Shown here: positions 1-10,204 of the stretch, piece after piece
Position numbering within the stretch: the first letter of the stretch is position 1
Layout of the letters: each line of letters starts with the position of its first letter
Assembly (NCBI RefSeq): GCF_050436995.1
Contig: NC_134763.1
Location: forward strand, 1,922,001 to 1,986,000
From: Anticarsia gemmatalis
Taxonomy: Eukaryota; Arthropoda; Insecta; Lepidoptera; Erebidae
Length of the DNA stretch: 64,000 nt
Reading direction: 5' to 3'
Program-made: the position numbers and the translations under genes
Notes under the pieces: model-generated
Database searches by the model: none
The model's input: the letters and a program-made list of their open reading frames with translations, nothing else
Told to the model about the DNA's origin: nothing

Positions 1-44
1 CCTTTTCTATCTGTTATGTCGCTTATCAAAGACATTAATTTAGC

Positions 45-115
45 TCATTATCTACTGTTATTTTTATAAACCTTATAGACCCACTACTGGGCAAAGGTCT
101 CCTGCCAAATTCAGT
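45..115 (-). repeat. SINE 3'-end fragment
   Basis: A short stretch resembles the inverted 3' end of the tRNA-derived SINE seen complete at 62792-63104 (the 'ctgggcaaaggtctcctgcc' word). The rest of that SINE is absent. Confidence 0.45.
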
Positions 116-165
116 TTAGTTTAGGGCATACACAATCCCAATTTGTCAAACAGAAATAACAAATA

Positions 166-405
166 CTAGCTGACTCGCGCAACTTCGCTTGCTTTTTGAG
201 AGAGAATGGGTCAAAATTTTCCCCGTTTTTGTAACATTTTTTACTGGCACTCTGCTCCTATTGGACACAGCGTGATGATATATAGCTTATAGCCTTTTTC
301 GATAAATGGACTATCTAACATTGAAGGATTTTTTCAAATCGGGCCCATCGTTCCTGAGATAAGCGCGTTCAAACAAACTCTTTAGCTTTATAATATTAGT
401 ATAGA
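166..405 (-). mobile_element. Non-autonomous Helitron, GAAGAGTTTG family
   Basis: In the minus orientation the copy starts TCTATACTAATATT and ends in CTAG behind a hairpin-forming CGCAAgcgaagTTGCG-type stretch, here partly degraded. It sits between A and T, the host dinucleotide preferred by Helitrons. It has no coding capacity and lies in the intron downstream of the last visible PNPT1 exon. Confidence 0.85.
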
Positions 406-430
406 TAACAAATCAGACTTACTTTCGTAC

Positions 431-2729
431 CTATTTTGATGGCTTTGAGCAGATCCTGCTGCAGTATGTCCTGGGCAAAACCCTCCAGCATCACAACCAG
501 GTTCCTACTAGTTGCTGCAACCACCAGGTTGAGGGTTGACTTCTCCAGGTCTTTGCGGGTCGGGTTGATTATAACTTCGTTGTCTAACTGGCCTAGCCTG
601 TTGAAAATATGGGGTGAATATAATAAAGACCAACCACTTCTAAGAGAGCCTTGGTGTGTTCGATTTATTCAGATAATAATTAACAATTCTGTGTATTTAC
701 AAAATAAAGTAGCTATGTTAAACAGTCCACCATCAGCTACATAAGCCTTTAATTTGATAGAGTCTACATAAGCCTTTAGTTTGAGTCACAGTTGTTCTAT
801 ATTATGAATTTTATATACCCTTGTTAGCAGCAAATCTATACTAATATTATAAAGCTGAAGAGTTTGTTTGTTTGTTTGAACACGCTAATATCAGGAACTA
901 CTGGTCCGATTTGAAAAATTCTTTCAGTGTTAGATAGCCCATTTATCGAGGAAGGCTATAGGCTATATATCATCACGCTTCGACAAATAGGAGCAGAGTA
1001 CGAGTAAAAAATGTAACAAAAACTGGGAAAATTTTGACCCAAGAATTTTAGAGAGAATCTCTTATGGGACGCAAGCAAAGTTGCGCGGGTCAGCTAGTCT
1101 TGTATATATGGCTGAAGGCTCTCTAATAAGGTATACAGGCTATAATCGCTAAAGATATGTTAAGGTGGCTACTATGCTGCTACCCCTATATTGTGTTATC
1201 ATGGGTTTGTCTCTGACATGTCTCTGACAAAAAGAAAAAAATATGATTAACAAATTTATTTGTTTAGTCTAGCTGCACTTTGTGTTCATTGTTTGTATGT
1301 TTGTAACAGTCTCTATCACACATGAAGTATGCTTTGAGGAACTCTATTTTGTTAACATGTTCGCTGCCCCCGACGCGTATGTGTGTTTCTTAATACGCAC
1401 ATACGCATCGGGGGCAGCAAACGTGTTAAGTAATATTAATATGGACTTACCTGACAGCTCCTATAGGTCCATTCCACGGTACATCCGATATAGCCAATGC
1501 AGCACTAGCAGCATTGATTGCAACCGTTTCTGGAGGATTGACCGCATCTACTGCTAGCATATTGCACACTATCTGTGTATCATAGTGATAGTTGTGTGGA
1601 AAGAGAGGCCTTAAAGAACGGTCTATTAAACGGGAAGTGAGGATCTCACGTTCTGTGGGACCTGGAAAGAATAAGAAATTTTATTATAGGTACATATATA
1701 ATATCACTCCTTTTTCCTTGGGGGTAGGCTCAGACCAAAGGATACCACTTGGTTTGATCCTTACAAACTTCCCTCCCCTTATTCACATCCATACATTTTG
1801 TCATACAGGACCATGGGTACTTTCTTACCTTTATAAGAAAGTCTGCCTGTATGTTAAGGTTACAATGCTTTATGGGCAAAATGACTTGGATGAAATTTTG
1901 TGACATAGTTGAGGAACCAGTGCACTCATTTTAAATGAGAGTTGCTTGGTTAGAAGGCGTTATTTATCAAATATTCCATAGTTATTCTACAAATCATGTA
2001 TTTTTTTTTATAAATTTTTACTTTGCACTTATACACTGAAATGTAAAAAGATACATACCTAATTCTCTTCTTAAAAAGTTTGTAGGTATTCGTCCTGCAG
2101 CTGCTGCTTTTTGTCTATAGTCTACCACTAGTGGAAGGAATGAGGACGAGCTCTGTTTAGCCTTAGACACCACTGTGGACATTATGCTTGTGTTGCCGAG
2201 TGTGGCCACACAGGCTCCGTCAGCGAACCTCGCGTAGCGACCCGTTGATAAGTTCAGTGTGGTACTGTAAGAAAATATTTTATTATTTAGGTTTGTTGTG
2301 AGTTGTATTTATTATTTACAAAATACAGAGGGAAAAAGTTTTTAATGAAAAACTACTTTAGATGTTGTGACACATACTGGTTAGAGTGTAGGAAAAAGTA
2401 TGCAAGATGATAAGGCCTTAGGACCAGATATTCAACTTTTCCTGAAAGTGTTATGTGTTTCTTTGAAATTATTTTAGCGGCATTCAAAGATTATAGAAAA
2501 AAATTGACTTTTACCGGGAACTGAACGTTTACGTAATTTTTCAGCTAAACCGGTACTGTATTATCAATATTATCTTACTGGAAACATAACCTATAATTTA
2601 TAACCTCAAAACTTACCCATTTGAAAACGGAACTTCTATTTCACCAACATCAGATTTAGATGCAAAGTATCTAAAAGACCTTCCTTTTATTTTTAATCTT
2701 GATAAAAATAGTCGCTTTTTGGATAACAT
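431..2729 (-). CDS. PNPT1: Mitochondrial polyribonucleotide nucleotidyltransferase (PNPase), N-terminal part
   Basis: PNPase is a phosphorolytic 3'-5' exoribonuclease of mitochondria. Four coding exons are visible on the minus strand: 2729-2617, 2264-2059, 1661-1451 and 597-431, with phases that join cleanly through 697 nt (232 codons plus 1 nt). The joined product begins with a basic, acid-poor leader (MLSKKRLFLSRLKIK), as expected of a mitochondrial presequence. It then shows PNPase hallmarks of the first RNase PH domain: GRYARFADGACVATLGNTS, PLVVDYRQKAAAAGRIPTNF, TSRLIDRSLRPLFP, DVPWNGPIGAVR and NLVVMLEGFAQDILQQ. Splice sites are GT-AG throughout. The second RNase PH domain and the KH and S1 domains lie beyond the left edge, so about two thirds of the usual protein is outside the window. 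The start is the first ATG, with the presequence intact. Identification rests on clear recognition of several conserved blocks. Confidence 0.95.
835..1097 (+). mobile_element. Non-autonomous Helitron in a PNPT1 intron
   Basis: Starts TCTATACTAATATTATAAAG, contains GTTTGTTTGTTTG and ends GGGTCAGCTAG, inserted between A and T. It lies in the intron between exons 3 and 4 of PNPT1, in antisense orientation to the gene. Confidence 0.88.
1352..1429. mobile_element. 78-bp TTAA-flanked hairpin (possible piggyBac-type mini-MITE)
   Basis: Two arms of about 34 nt (TTAACATGTTCGCTGCCCCC and the inverse at 1391-1429) pair with about four mismatches around a short A/T loop. Both ends are TTAA, the piggyBac target. 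It lies in the PNPT1 intron, 21 nt from the exon 3 splice donor. No transposase is present. Confidence 0.55.
1720..1835 (+). repeat. Interspersed repeat of the 'ggtaggcagagaccaaag' family
   Basis: Matches copies at 17440-17526, 42700-42845 and, inverted, 52150-52245, through the words 'accaaaggataccactt', 'cacatccatacat' and 'cttgtcatacaggac'. Function and class unknown. Confidence 0.6.
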
Positions 2730-3397
2730 TTTGTATTACAAAGTTTATTGCAAAGGGTCAACAAAGGGCATCTAACACTTAACTACAATATATTTCTATT
2801 GAAAACGAAATAATAACTACACCAGTGCAGTTTCTAACGGATGCTTTATTTTTAATGCACTATAAATCTATAATTACGAGCAAATTTACTGTAAAAAACA
2901 ATTTCTGGATTTCCAGCAGGGAAATTTTTAAGAAAAGTCAAACGAATATTTTGACACTCGACGCGAATCGTGTTCCAACTTCCAGCACTGTTACATTAGC
3001 AGATTTCAATAAATTTAGTAATTTAACATAGTGCTATTTCTCTTTTACTCTTTCTATAATTAGATATTGATATTTCATTCGTATTTATGGCATAATAATA
3101 TAAGTTACGGAAATTTGGAACGAAAGCATTCGTTTAAAAATACAGAGATTTTACATTGCTGGAAAAAAATATTTTTCTAACTAATCTATAGACTGCTTCA
3201 TTAAAATTTTTCAATTCATTGATAATGTGCCAAATGAAGCATAATTAAAATATTCTATTAGAAGATGACTTTAAAGCAAAGATTTCAAAACGAAATTTGT
3301 ATCAGCTGATTGTCAATTTTGGCATAATATTGCAATATTATTGTTTGAGGTTATACTTAGAATCAAATAACTGAGTTAACGAATATTAAACTAAATA
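2730..3397. promoter_or_regulatory. Putative bidirectional promoter between PNPT1 and RPP21
   Basis: The 668 bp between the two start codons must contain both promoters and 5' UTRs unless distant non-coding exons exist. It is AT-rich and I see no repeat and no convincing TATA box correctly placed for either gene. A 68-codon ORF at 2825-3031 looks like chance. Confidence 0.5.
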
Positions 3398-6300
3398 ATG
3401 AATGAAAAGCAAAAACCTAAGAAAGTTCAAGGGAATGATTCATTCCAACGAATAAATTATCTGTATCAGGTAAGATCCAATGCAAGAATAAGATAATAAC
3501 ATTCTTGTTATAAACACATACTCATTTTAACTTTTTAATTTTAGATCAGCAAAATGATGGCGGAAAAAAATCCCGCACTTTCTTCTTATTACGGAAATCT
3601 TGTCATAAATGTTGCTAAGAAGAACGTGTTGAAAATGTAAGTACAATATTCCTTAATATTGCTGTAACAGACTTGAATAAACCAACACATGAAATTTAAA
3701 ATTGTTGGTCTAAATTTTCATACCAGAATACAACATATTTATCCATTCATATAAATAATTAGCATTTATATAAGCAGCAAGCGACCAAAGCGACCAAAGG
3801 ATATATTAAACAAATGGAAGAGTCAGATAACAAGGTAAAAACAATGTGGAAAATTATAAATACTAAAACAGGTAAAATAAAGCAGAAAAAACAAGAAAAT
3901 ATAACATTAGATATTGACAACCAAAAAGTAAACTGTCCTTTACAAATAGCGAACGTATTTAATGATTATTTTGCAACTGTGGGAGTAAATAAAAATAATA
4001 ACAACGTAACAGGACGACCAGTTATAACCCCGCCTACCTGCTCGCTATACCTTCGCCCTGTAGATAGAAAAGAGATAATAGATATAATAGGCTCAATAAA
4101 AAGTAAACATAGCTGCGGTTTAGATGAAATTCCACCAACATTACTGAAACAATGTAAAGACGAACTTTCAATTCCTCTAACATTCTTAGTTAATCAAAGT
4201 TTCCAAAGTGGTATTTTCCCTGACGCTTTAAAAAAATCTCTAGTCAAACCGATTTACAAGAAAGGAGACCCATGCATACCCAGTAATTATAGGCCTATAG
4301 CCCTTTTGCCAACATTCTCAAAGGTATTCGAAAAGGCTATGTGTAATAGATTATACAATTTCTTGGAAAAATATAATATTCTAGATGATTGTCAAAATGG
4401 TTTCCGTAAATCTAGGTCTACTACTTTAGCCGTGTATAAATACGTTCAAACAGCACTTCAACATATAAATGATAAAAAACATGTGATGGGTGTATTGTTA
4501 GATATGACAAAGGCATATGATAAAGTCCTATTTGATATACTTCTGCAAAAACTATATGGTTGTGGAATTCGAGGTCCGAGTTACGATTGGTTTAAATCCT
4601 ATCTAGAAAATAGAACTCAAATAGTACAAATAGAAAGTCATGATCCAATAAATAATGAGGTAGCTTTGGTAAGATCAAATGAAACAAGAATGACATGTTC
4701 CATCCCGCAAGGAAGTGTTCTAGGATGTATATTATTTTTAATATACATAAACGACTTACCAAAAATCCTAAACCACGAAATAGCATATCCAGTTTTATTC
4801 GCAGACGACATCTCAATATTAATACAATACAACAATAATAACAAATCTGACCCTATATTACAAGATACTTTAGAAACAGTAACACAGTGGCTACAAGATC
4901 ATAATCTGGAAATTAACTATACCAAAACTAAAATCATAGAATTCAGGTCATATAAAAAACTACCCTTAGAATTAGATACTACATTCAATGGCATGCCCCT
5001 AGAAAAGGTAAATACATTTAAATTACTAGGTATACATATAGATACACATATAAACTGGAAAGCTCACATAGAAGACACAAAAGCTAAACTATCAAGATTT
5101 ACATATGCCCTATTCCAAATAAAACGTAGTACAGATTTAAAAACAGCATTATCGGCTTACTACGCTTACGCTTATTCCTGGCTAAAATATGGAATAATAC
5201 TATGGGGAAACAGTGTCAACATGCAAGAACTATTTATATTACAAAAGAAATGTATTAGAATTATAGTTAAAATAGATCAAAGAACCAGCTGCAAACCTTA
5301 TTTCATAGAACATAAATTACTTACACTACCTTCAATATACATACAAGATGTTTGTTTATTTGTCTTTAAAAATATTACACACTTTACAAAAGTAAAAGAT
5401 ACACATAATGTAAACACCCGGCATAAAGACCGGCTATACCTACCGCCCTCTAGAATAAAAATGCTCAACCAAAGCCCTTGCTATATGGCAATTAAAATAT
5501 ATAATAAGTTACCATTAGAAATAAGGGAAGAAACTAAAATAGGGCCATTTTCAAAAAAGTTAAGACTATTTCTAATAGAAAAATGTTTTTATAGTATAGA
5601 GGAATATTTTGAGGAAGAAAAATAGAGAAAATTAAAGAAAAAGATCCTCATATAATAAAGTATAAATATAATATAGAAATTGATGCCTTGTACCTGAAAA
5701 TTAAACATAATATGTATAAGATATAACTATAGTATTGATACAACAATATAATAGTCATAAGAAAAAATGTATAGTTTCCTACTGTAGTATAATGCAGTAT
5801 ATAATATTGCAAGCAACATAAATGTAAACCTAGAGTTTTAAGCTAGTCACAAACTTCTAATAAGTATATAGATATAAGATAATATAAAAATTGCATTTAT
5901 AATACTTAAGAATAAATTTAGAATAATGTGTATGCTATATAAAAGCTAAAATTAAGACATAATAATAAAATAACTTACCTTACCATGCCTTGTAAAAATT
6001 GCAATGCCTAAAAAAGGCTACTAAGTTTGTCACTACCCTAATATAAGATCATTTTGTATATATAACTAAGTAAATAATTTGAATTTGAAATAGGAATAAG
6101 AAAATATGAAAATTGCAATTATAATATTTAAGCAATATAAATTTAGAATAATGTGTATATTATATAGAAGCTAGAAACTAGACATAATGTTAAAATTTAA
6201 ATAACTTACCTTACTCTACCCTGTAAAAATTGCAATGCCTGAAAAAGGCTACTAAGTTTGTCACTACCCTAATATAAGATCCTTTTGTATACATATATAA

Positions 6301-6745
6301 CTTAGTAAGCAATAAATAATTTGAATTTGAATTTGAATTTGACTACAAGTCTAGGGGAGAGGCCTTTGCTCAGCAGTGGGACACAGAAATAGGCTAGATA
6401 AAAAAAAAAAAAAAAATTTTGTTCTGTACAACTGCAAACAAATTTACAAATTAAAACGATGCTATATCACTCAATATTTAAATTGATCATACTGTCAAAT
6501 TGTCAAGAACTTATTTTTATTCTTTCAGACATCCTGAGATAAAAAGACAATTATGCAAGAAATGCCGCTGTGTTCTGGTAGAAAATGTTACTGGAAAGAT
6601 GAAAGTAAAAAGTAGTAAGAAGACAAAGACTATAGAATGGACCTGCAATACATGCAATTCTAAAAGGTATTTTCCCGCCAATAAGGGAAAGGACCACAGA
6701 GTTTGGTTAGAAAAACCAGAGGCAGTAGTTGAAGTTATAAGTTAA
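3398..6745 (+). CDS. RPP21: Ribonuclease P/MRP protein subunit p21 (Rpr2 family)
   Basis: Rpp21 is a small zinc-binding protein of nuclear RNase P, which removes 5' leaders from pre-tRNA. Exons are 3398-3469, 3545-3636 and 6529-6745, with consensus GT-AG sites, giving 126 residues, close to the family's usual size. Visible features are an N-terminal helical block (FQRINYLYQISKMMAEKNPA, about residues 16-35) typical of Rpp21/Snm1/Rpr2, then CKKC and CNTC, the two CxxC pairs that hold one zinc ion, 'KRQLCKKC' and 'TIEWTCNTC' being very close to the family pattern. The codon across intron 2 is AT+A. Intron 1 is 75 nt, while intron 2 is 2.9 kb because it contains a LINE at 3763-6342. The gene is complete and looks functional. 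It is transcribed away from PNPT1. Confidence 0.92.
3814..5625 (+). CDS. LINE reverse transcriptase ORF (truncated at the N-terminus)
   Basis: An uninterrupted 603-codon ORF; in-frame codons continue upstream to 3763, so the ATG at 3814 is internal to the original ORF. Reverse transcriptase blocks run in order: GLDEIPPTLLK (about residues 102-112), KPIYKKGD with NYRPIALLP (145-166), QNGFRKSRST (194-203), LLDMTKAYDKV with the first catalytic Asp (228-238), SIPQGSVLGCILFLIYINDLP split across 296-316, and the catalytic FADD (329-332). About 270 residues of thumb and C-terminal sequence follow. The apurinic-type endonuclease that should precede it is missing. The absence of stops or frameshifts suggests a young copy, but it cannot move by itself. 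Confidence 0.9.
   Translation: MEESDNKVKTMWKIINTKTGKIKQKKQENITLDIDNQKVNCPLQIANVFNDYFATVGVNKNNNNVTGRPVITPPTCSLYLRPVDRKEIIDIIGSIKSKHSCGLDEIPPTLLKQCKDELSIPLTFLVNQSFQSGIFPDALKKSLVKPIYKKGDPCIPSNYRPIALLPTFSKVFEKAMCNRLYNFLEKYNILDDCQNGFRKSRSTTLAVYKYVQTALQHINDKKHVMGVLLDMTKAYDKVLFDILLQKLYGCGIRGPSYDWFKSYLENRTQIVQIESHDPINNEVALVRSNETRMTCSIPQGSVLGCILFLIYINDLPKILNHEIAYPVLFADDISILIQYNNNNKSDPILQDTLETVTQWLQDHNLEINYTKTKIIEFRSYKKLPLELDTTFNGMPLEKVNTFKLLGIHIDTHINWKAHIEDTKAKLSRFTYALFQIKRSTDLKTALSAYYAYAYSWLKYGIILWGNSVNMQELFILQKKCIRIIVKIDQRTSCKPYFIEHKLLTLPSIYIQDVCLFVFKNITHFTKVKDTHNVNTRHKDRLYLPPSRIKMLNQSPCYMAIKIYNKLPLEIREETKIGPFSKKLRLFLIEKCFYSIEEYFEEEK
5873..6342 (+). repeat. Tandem duplication of the LINE 3' UTR and tail
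   Basis: About 220 bp at 5873-6095 is repeated at 6096-6342, sharing words such as 'ttgcaatgcct', 'aaggctactaagtttgtcac' and 'taccctaatataagat'. Both units end in TTTGAATTTGAA, the second with a longer tail. Confidence 0.85.
6343..6416 (+). repeat. RTE-like 3'-end fragment with poly-A
   Basis: The words 'gaggcctttgctcagcagtg', 'ggacacagaaataggct' and then a run of about 16 A resemble the 3' end of the RTE-type fragment at 27305-27473. It abuts the LINE tail. Confidence 0.5.
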
Positions 6746-7060
6746 TTTAAGTTGTAATTATTTTTTTAAGGATATGTGTATTGTATAGAGGGATGTCTTT
6801 ACGTATGGATAAGTCTGACAATAGAATAGAATCATTTGGACATGCATTTCCGACCTACCCAACGCACTGCAGTCTTTACCAACTCCCACTCTCTCGTTCC
6901 AAATCCACCTATATTCCAAATTCCTATACCATGAACCATATCCTATTTTCATTAGCAGTTAAATATAGGATATTGTTGTTCTGATAAAAGCCCTTTAAAA
7001 TTTGAAATTTTTTGATTAGGTTTTTAATTTGATCATCATTTAATTATTTTATTGTCACTT

Positions 7061-7066
7061 AATAAA
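7061..7066 (+). terminator. Candidate polyadenylation signal of RPP21
   Basis: AATAAA lies 316 nt after the RPP21 stop codon and before the next repeat. It is the first canonical hexamer I found downstream. Confidence 0.4.
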
Positions 7067-7166
7067 ACAGTGTCTTTAAAGACCAATTAAAATTATCTTC
7101 ATATGTTAAGTATATTAGTAAACTGATCTGGGCTGTAATAAGTTAGAAGATTAACTTGATTTCAAC

Positions 7167-7548
7167 AACTGTTGTAGCTTAGCCTTTTTTCCAAACTATG
7201 TTGGAGTCGGCTTCCAGTCTCACCGGATGCAGCTGAATACCAGTGTTTTACATGGAGGGACTGCCTATCTGACCTCCACAACCCAGTACCCCAGTAACCC
7301 AACCTGGGTTAATAAAACGATACTTGGTAAGACTGGTTGTCAGACTTTCAAGCTTCTGACTACTATTGACGACTGTCAAAGATCTTCGAAATTGACAGCC
7401 GGGACCCACGATTTAACGTGCCTTCCGAAACACGGAGGAACTCGATATGTATAAGATGGTCACCCATCCACAGAACAACCTCGGCAATCGTAGCTTGACC
7501 TCAGATATCGATCCGCGCGGCTGTTGTTAACTAAGCCACGAGCCTCTA
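7167..7548 (-). mobile_element. 5S-rRNA-like SINE, subfamily A
   Basis: Read on the minus strand, the head carries 'gaggttaagc'-like and 'gtggatgggtgaccatctta' words that match the 5S rRNA box A and box C internal promoter. It is flanked by a perfect 14-bp duplication, AACTTGATTTCAAC, at 7153-7166 and 7549-7562, which is the signature of target-primed insertion. Confidence 0.8.
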
Positions 7549-7778
7549 AACTTGATTTCAACTACTACAAAAATAAAATTGTTATGCCCAAACATACCTA
7601 ATGTAACTGCCTAAGTTAGTAAATGCATTTTATTTGGCAAATACTCGTAAATGTTTTATAGTTTCTATTTATTTTGATATCAAGTAAAACAACTGAAATA
7701 AATATTTGAGTTTTTCTCGTTTATTTCAAGCAGTTGTTCCAACATTTTACTGCATAGTTCATGTAGCAAAGATGTAAA

Positions 7779-9489
7779 ATGAAAGAGTTTCATATTGTTT
7801 TATTATTTTTGTACTTTAGATTAATAAATACGTTTAAATATGACGATATTTTATCATTATTTAGAAGATCAAATACTAACCTAAAAAGTAGTAACTCCGC
7901 TGAAGGAGGAAATTTGGCGCCAAAAATGTCATACGAAACACAGGGCAATGGAAATCAAAATACAGCCAGGGTTTTATCAGAACTTCAGGATGGTGAGATG
8001 AAGAAGAATTCTACACCTTTTCACCACAAAGGTCGAGGTTTTCGAAGATCCGAAAAATTATTTGACAGTCATTCCAGCCATGATGATTCTTATAGAGATA
8101 GTAGTACTAGCGCAGAATTGGCACAATGGAGAGAAGATTTTCAGAAAGATTTGAAGAAGAGGAAAGCTGATGTTTTAGAGAGCTTGCTTAATGGTACCGG
8201 CGGCAGACCACTGCGCAATACATTGAACATGGCCGTTGCTCGTAAGTATAGGTCGATAGGTTTTAAAACTCCTATATCTTACATAGATTATGGTAGGTAC
8301 TGTAGCCATCAGCTTTACGCGAAAGCGTCGTCTAATGCAGAAGATTATCAATTTCGATTTAGTTAAAATTTCGACACATATTAAAAAAGCTAACATCTTA
8401 TTATTTCCTATCTATCTACTTCAAAAACTAACTTATTATCAATTTTCTTCAATCGATTTGGTTGTTATAGGACCATGGGGAATACCTTGTGGTGACCCAA
8501 ACGTGCACGATCAACCGTGGGGTACCTGCCTCTTGCCTATGCAGTGCGAAGCAGAATACCGTATATACGGAGGGGACCGCTCCTGTAAATACACACAATT
8601 CATCTGTTGCCTTGTTCAAGAAACACAACACGACATGTCCGAAGATTTCGATACAGTCGATGAAACCAGCGGTTCCTCCGATACTGAAGAAAAGAGAAGA
8701 GAACGACTCGGTTCCAAAGAAATGAGACGTAGAAAAAGAGCAAGAAGAAAATATAGGCGCATAAAAGAAAGACAAATCAGTAAAACTAAAATAAAAAAAC
8801 TCATCAGAAACATAGGACGACAGATCGACAAAATATTAGTTTCGACATACCGAGGATACCAGAAAGTAAAACCTATGAGAGAAATCATGGTTCATAAATA
8901 TATAAAGGACCTAAAGAGGCAATTTAAAATGGATCGCAAAATAATATTGAACTTGCATCAACGAGATGTGAATAAAATGATTCATCAGGTCCGAAACAAA
9001 TTTGGTAATATAAAGAAGATTGATTTTAACGAAGTCATGAATGGGACATTTAAAGAGCTCTTGAATCGAGCTAGCCTGACTAAAGACGGACTGCGGATGT
9101 TGAATGATTCGTACCCAGAACTTGCGGAATATTTGATGGAAGACCCGCATTTTGCTGATGGTTTATCAAAAGAAGTAGTATTGGGAAGTACGCCGAAGGA
9201 AGTGAGGCCAGTTCCAGTAATACCGCCAATAGGAACGCCTAAAGAAATATTGATTAATAAGGCAAAGCAGGTGGAACACATGCCGGAAAATGGAAGAGAT
9301 ACTACGTTTTTGCGAATGGTTACAAAACTCTCTAAAGACCTCGAAGCATCGAAGGATACTTCTAATATAGTAAAGGCGTGGGCTGCGTTACCAAATAGGC
9401 GCTCTGGAGACGCTGATATTCCTCAGAAAGACCACAAAAGAACAGACGACGAACTCATTTATGATATTGAATATGAAGCGGATGTTTAG
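7779..9489 (+). CDS. Predicted secreted protein with clip-like Cys module and basic helix (paralog A)
   Basis: Family not recognised by name. Exons 7779-8241 and 8471-9489 give 493 residues. Residues 1-18 (MKEFHIVLLFLYFRLINT) look like a signal peptide. The N-terminal half is hydrophilic. The intron splits codon 155 after its first base (C|GA, Arg), donor GTAAGT. A six-cysteine module follows: C161, C174, C180, C193, C200, C201, with PCGDP, HDQPWGTC and AEYRIY, a spacing like clip domains, but no protease domain follows. After an acidic Ser/Asp stretch comes a basic tract (about 240-262, RRRKRARRKYRR) and a long Lys/Arg-rich helical region. The C-terminus ends YDIEYEADV. An ATG at 8290 that would start a 399-codon frame lies in the intron and is rejected, because the GTAAGT/AG junction and phase are shared with the paralog at 12858-14519. 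Confidence 0.78.
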
Positions 9490-9724
9490 GATATTTATAT
9501 AAATTTTTTGCTTTGGTATAAAATTAAAATACAAAGATCCAATTTATTATGTTTCAGTTTTGTGTTCGCTAGAAATTTGGTTTAGTCAGAAAAACTTTGA
9601 CTGGAGAGTCATAGCTCTATTTTTCTAAATTCGCTAGTATACCTACGTAAGCGCCAATTAACTTTACGTGTCTGAGTTTCACAACAAGCGCTGTGATTGC
9701 GGAGGAAATCACAGCATTTAAAAC

Positions 9725-9870
9725 CAGGGTTTGGCAACGTGCCCGATTGCAATGGGCTACCCCCCCTATTACACGGGATTAACATTGTAAACAGTGAAAC
9801 GTGGGTGTATTTCACACACTTTTGACTATACCTTCGAATATAACAAGCGAGATGGTATGTATACATGTAC
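9725..9870 (+). repeat. tRNA-derived SINE fragment (cggggtataacaggcg type)
   Basis: Contains 'ggtttggcaacgtgcccg', 'ctattacacgggattaac' and 'taccttcgaatataacaag', the 3' body of a SINE seen more fully at 58401-58775. The tRNA-like head is missing. Confidence 0.6.
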
Positions 9871-10090
9871 AGTTAACCAACGAGTTCTAAAATAACAAAA
9901 CTTCGGCTATACTTGAAACAGTGTGTTAATCTCAAAGTGCAGTACAAACATGGCCGGCGACTCCGACACGAGGCCGCAACGAGCCGCGATATAATCAGTC
10001 TGTGCTACGTGTGACATCGGCACTGGGAGTGTGCCAGCCAAATAGTCTCGGAGACAGTAGTGTTTACCAGTAAATAAGTAATTTAATTAC

Positions 10091-10204
10091 CGAATACTGT
10101 CCTTCTGCTGGGCTGATCTTGTCCTGAAGTAAGCTAGATCTTGAGTTCATTCTGTCCATCACACTGGCCAAATCCGCGTTGGGATCTTTGTACACCTTAA
10201 AGAA
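10091..10204 (-). CDS. Orphan internal exon, product unknown
   Basis: On the minus strand 38 open codons (114 nt, phase 0 on both sides) lie between an acceptor TTTATAACAG and a donor TCG|GTAATT. The translation begins FFKVYKDPNADLASVMDRMN and ends KISPAEGQYS. It is acidic and basic in a protein-like way, GC-richer than its surroundings, and the other frames of the opposite strand are closed. I found no partner exon nearby and do not recognise the protein. It could be one exon of a long gene, a first exon starting at the internal MDRMN, or a chance ORF. Confidence 0.4.

Larger units (their letters stand above)
3763..6342 (+). mobile_element. 5'-truncated non-LTR retrotransposon (CR1/Jockey group)
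   Basis: The element includes a reverse transcriptase ORF, a 3' UTR that is tandemly duplicated, and a terminal tail of TTGAATT-type repeats ending about 6342. Short-repeat tails of this kind are usual for CR1-group LINEs. In-frame coding sequence opens at 3763, just after a TAG. No endonuclease domain or ORF1 is present, so the copy is 5' truncated. It lies in the second intron of RPP21 in sense orientation. Clade assignment is by eye. Confidence 0.85.

Noticed and set aside
8290..8470. ATG at 8290 as the start of a separate 399-codon protein
   Set aside because: The first 60 codons lie in an intron with GTAAGT donor and AG acceptor; the paralog has the same junction, so the frame is the second exon of a spliced gene.
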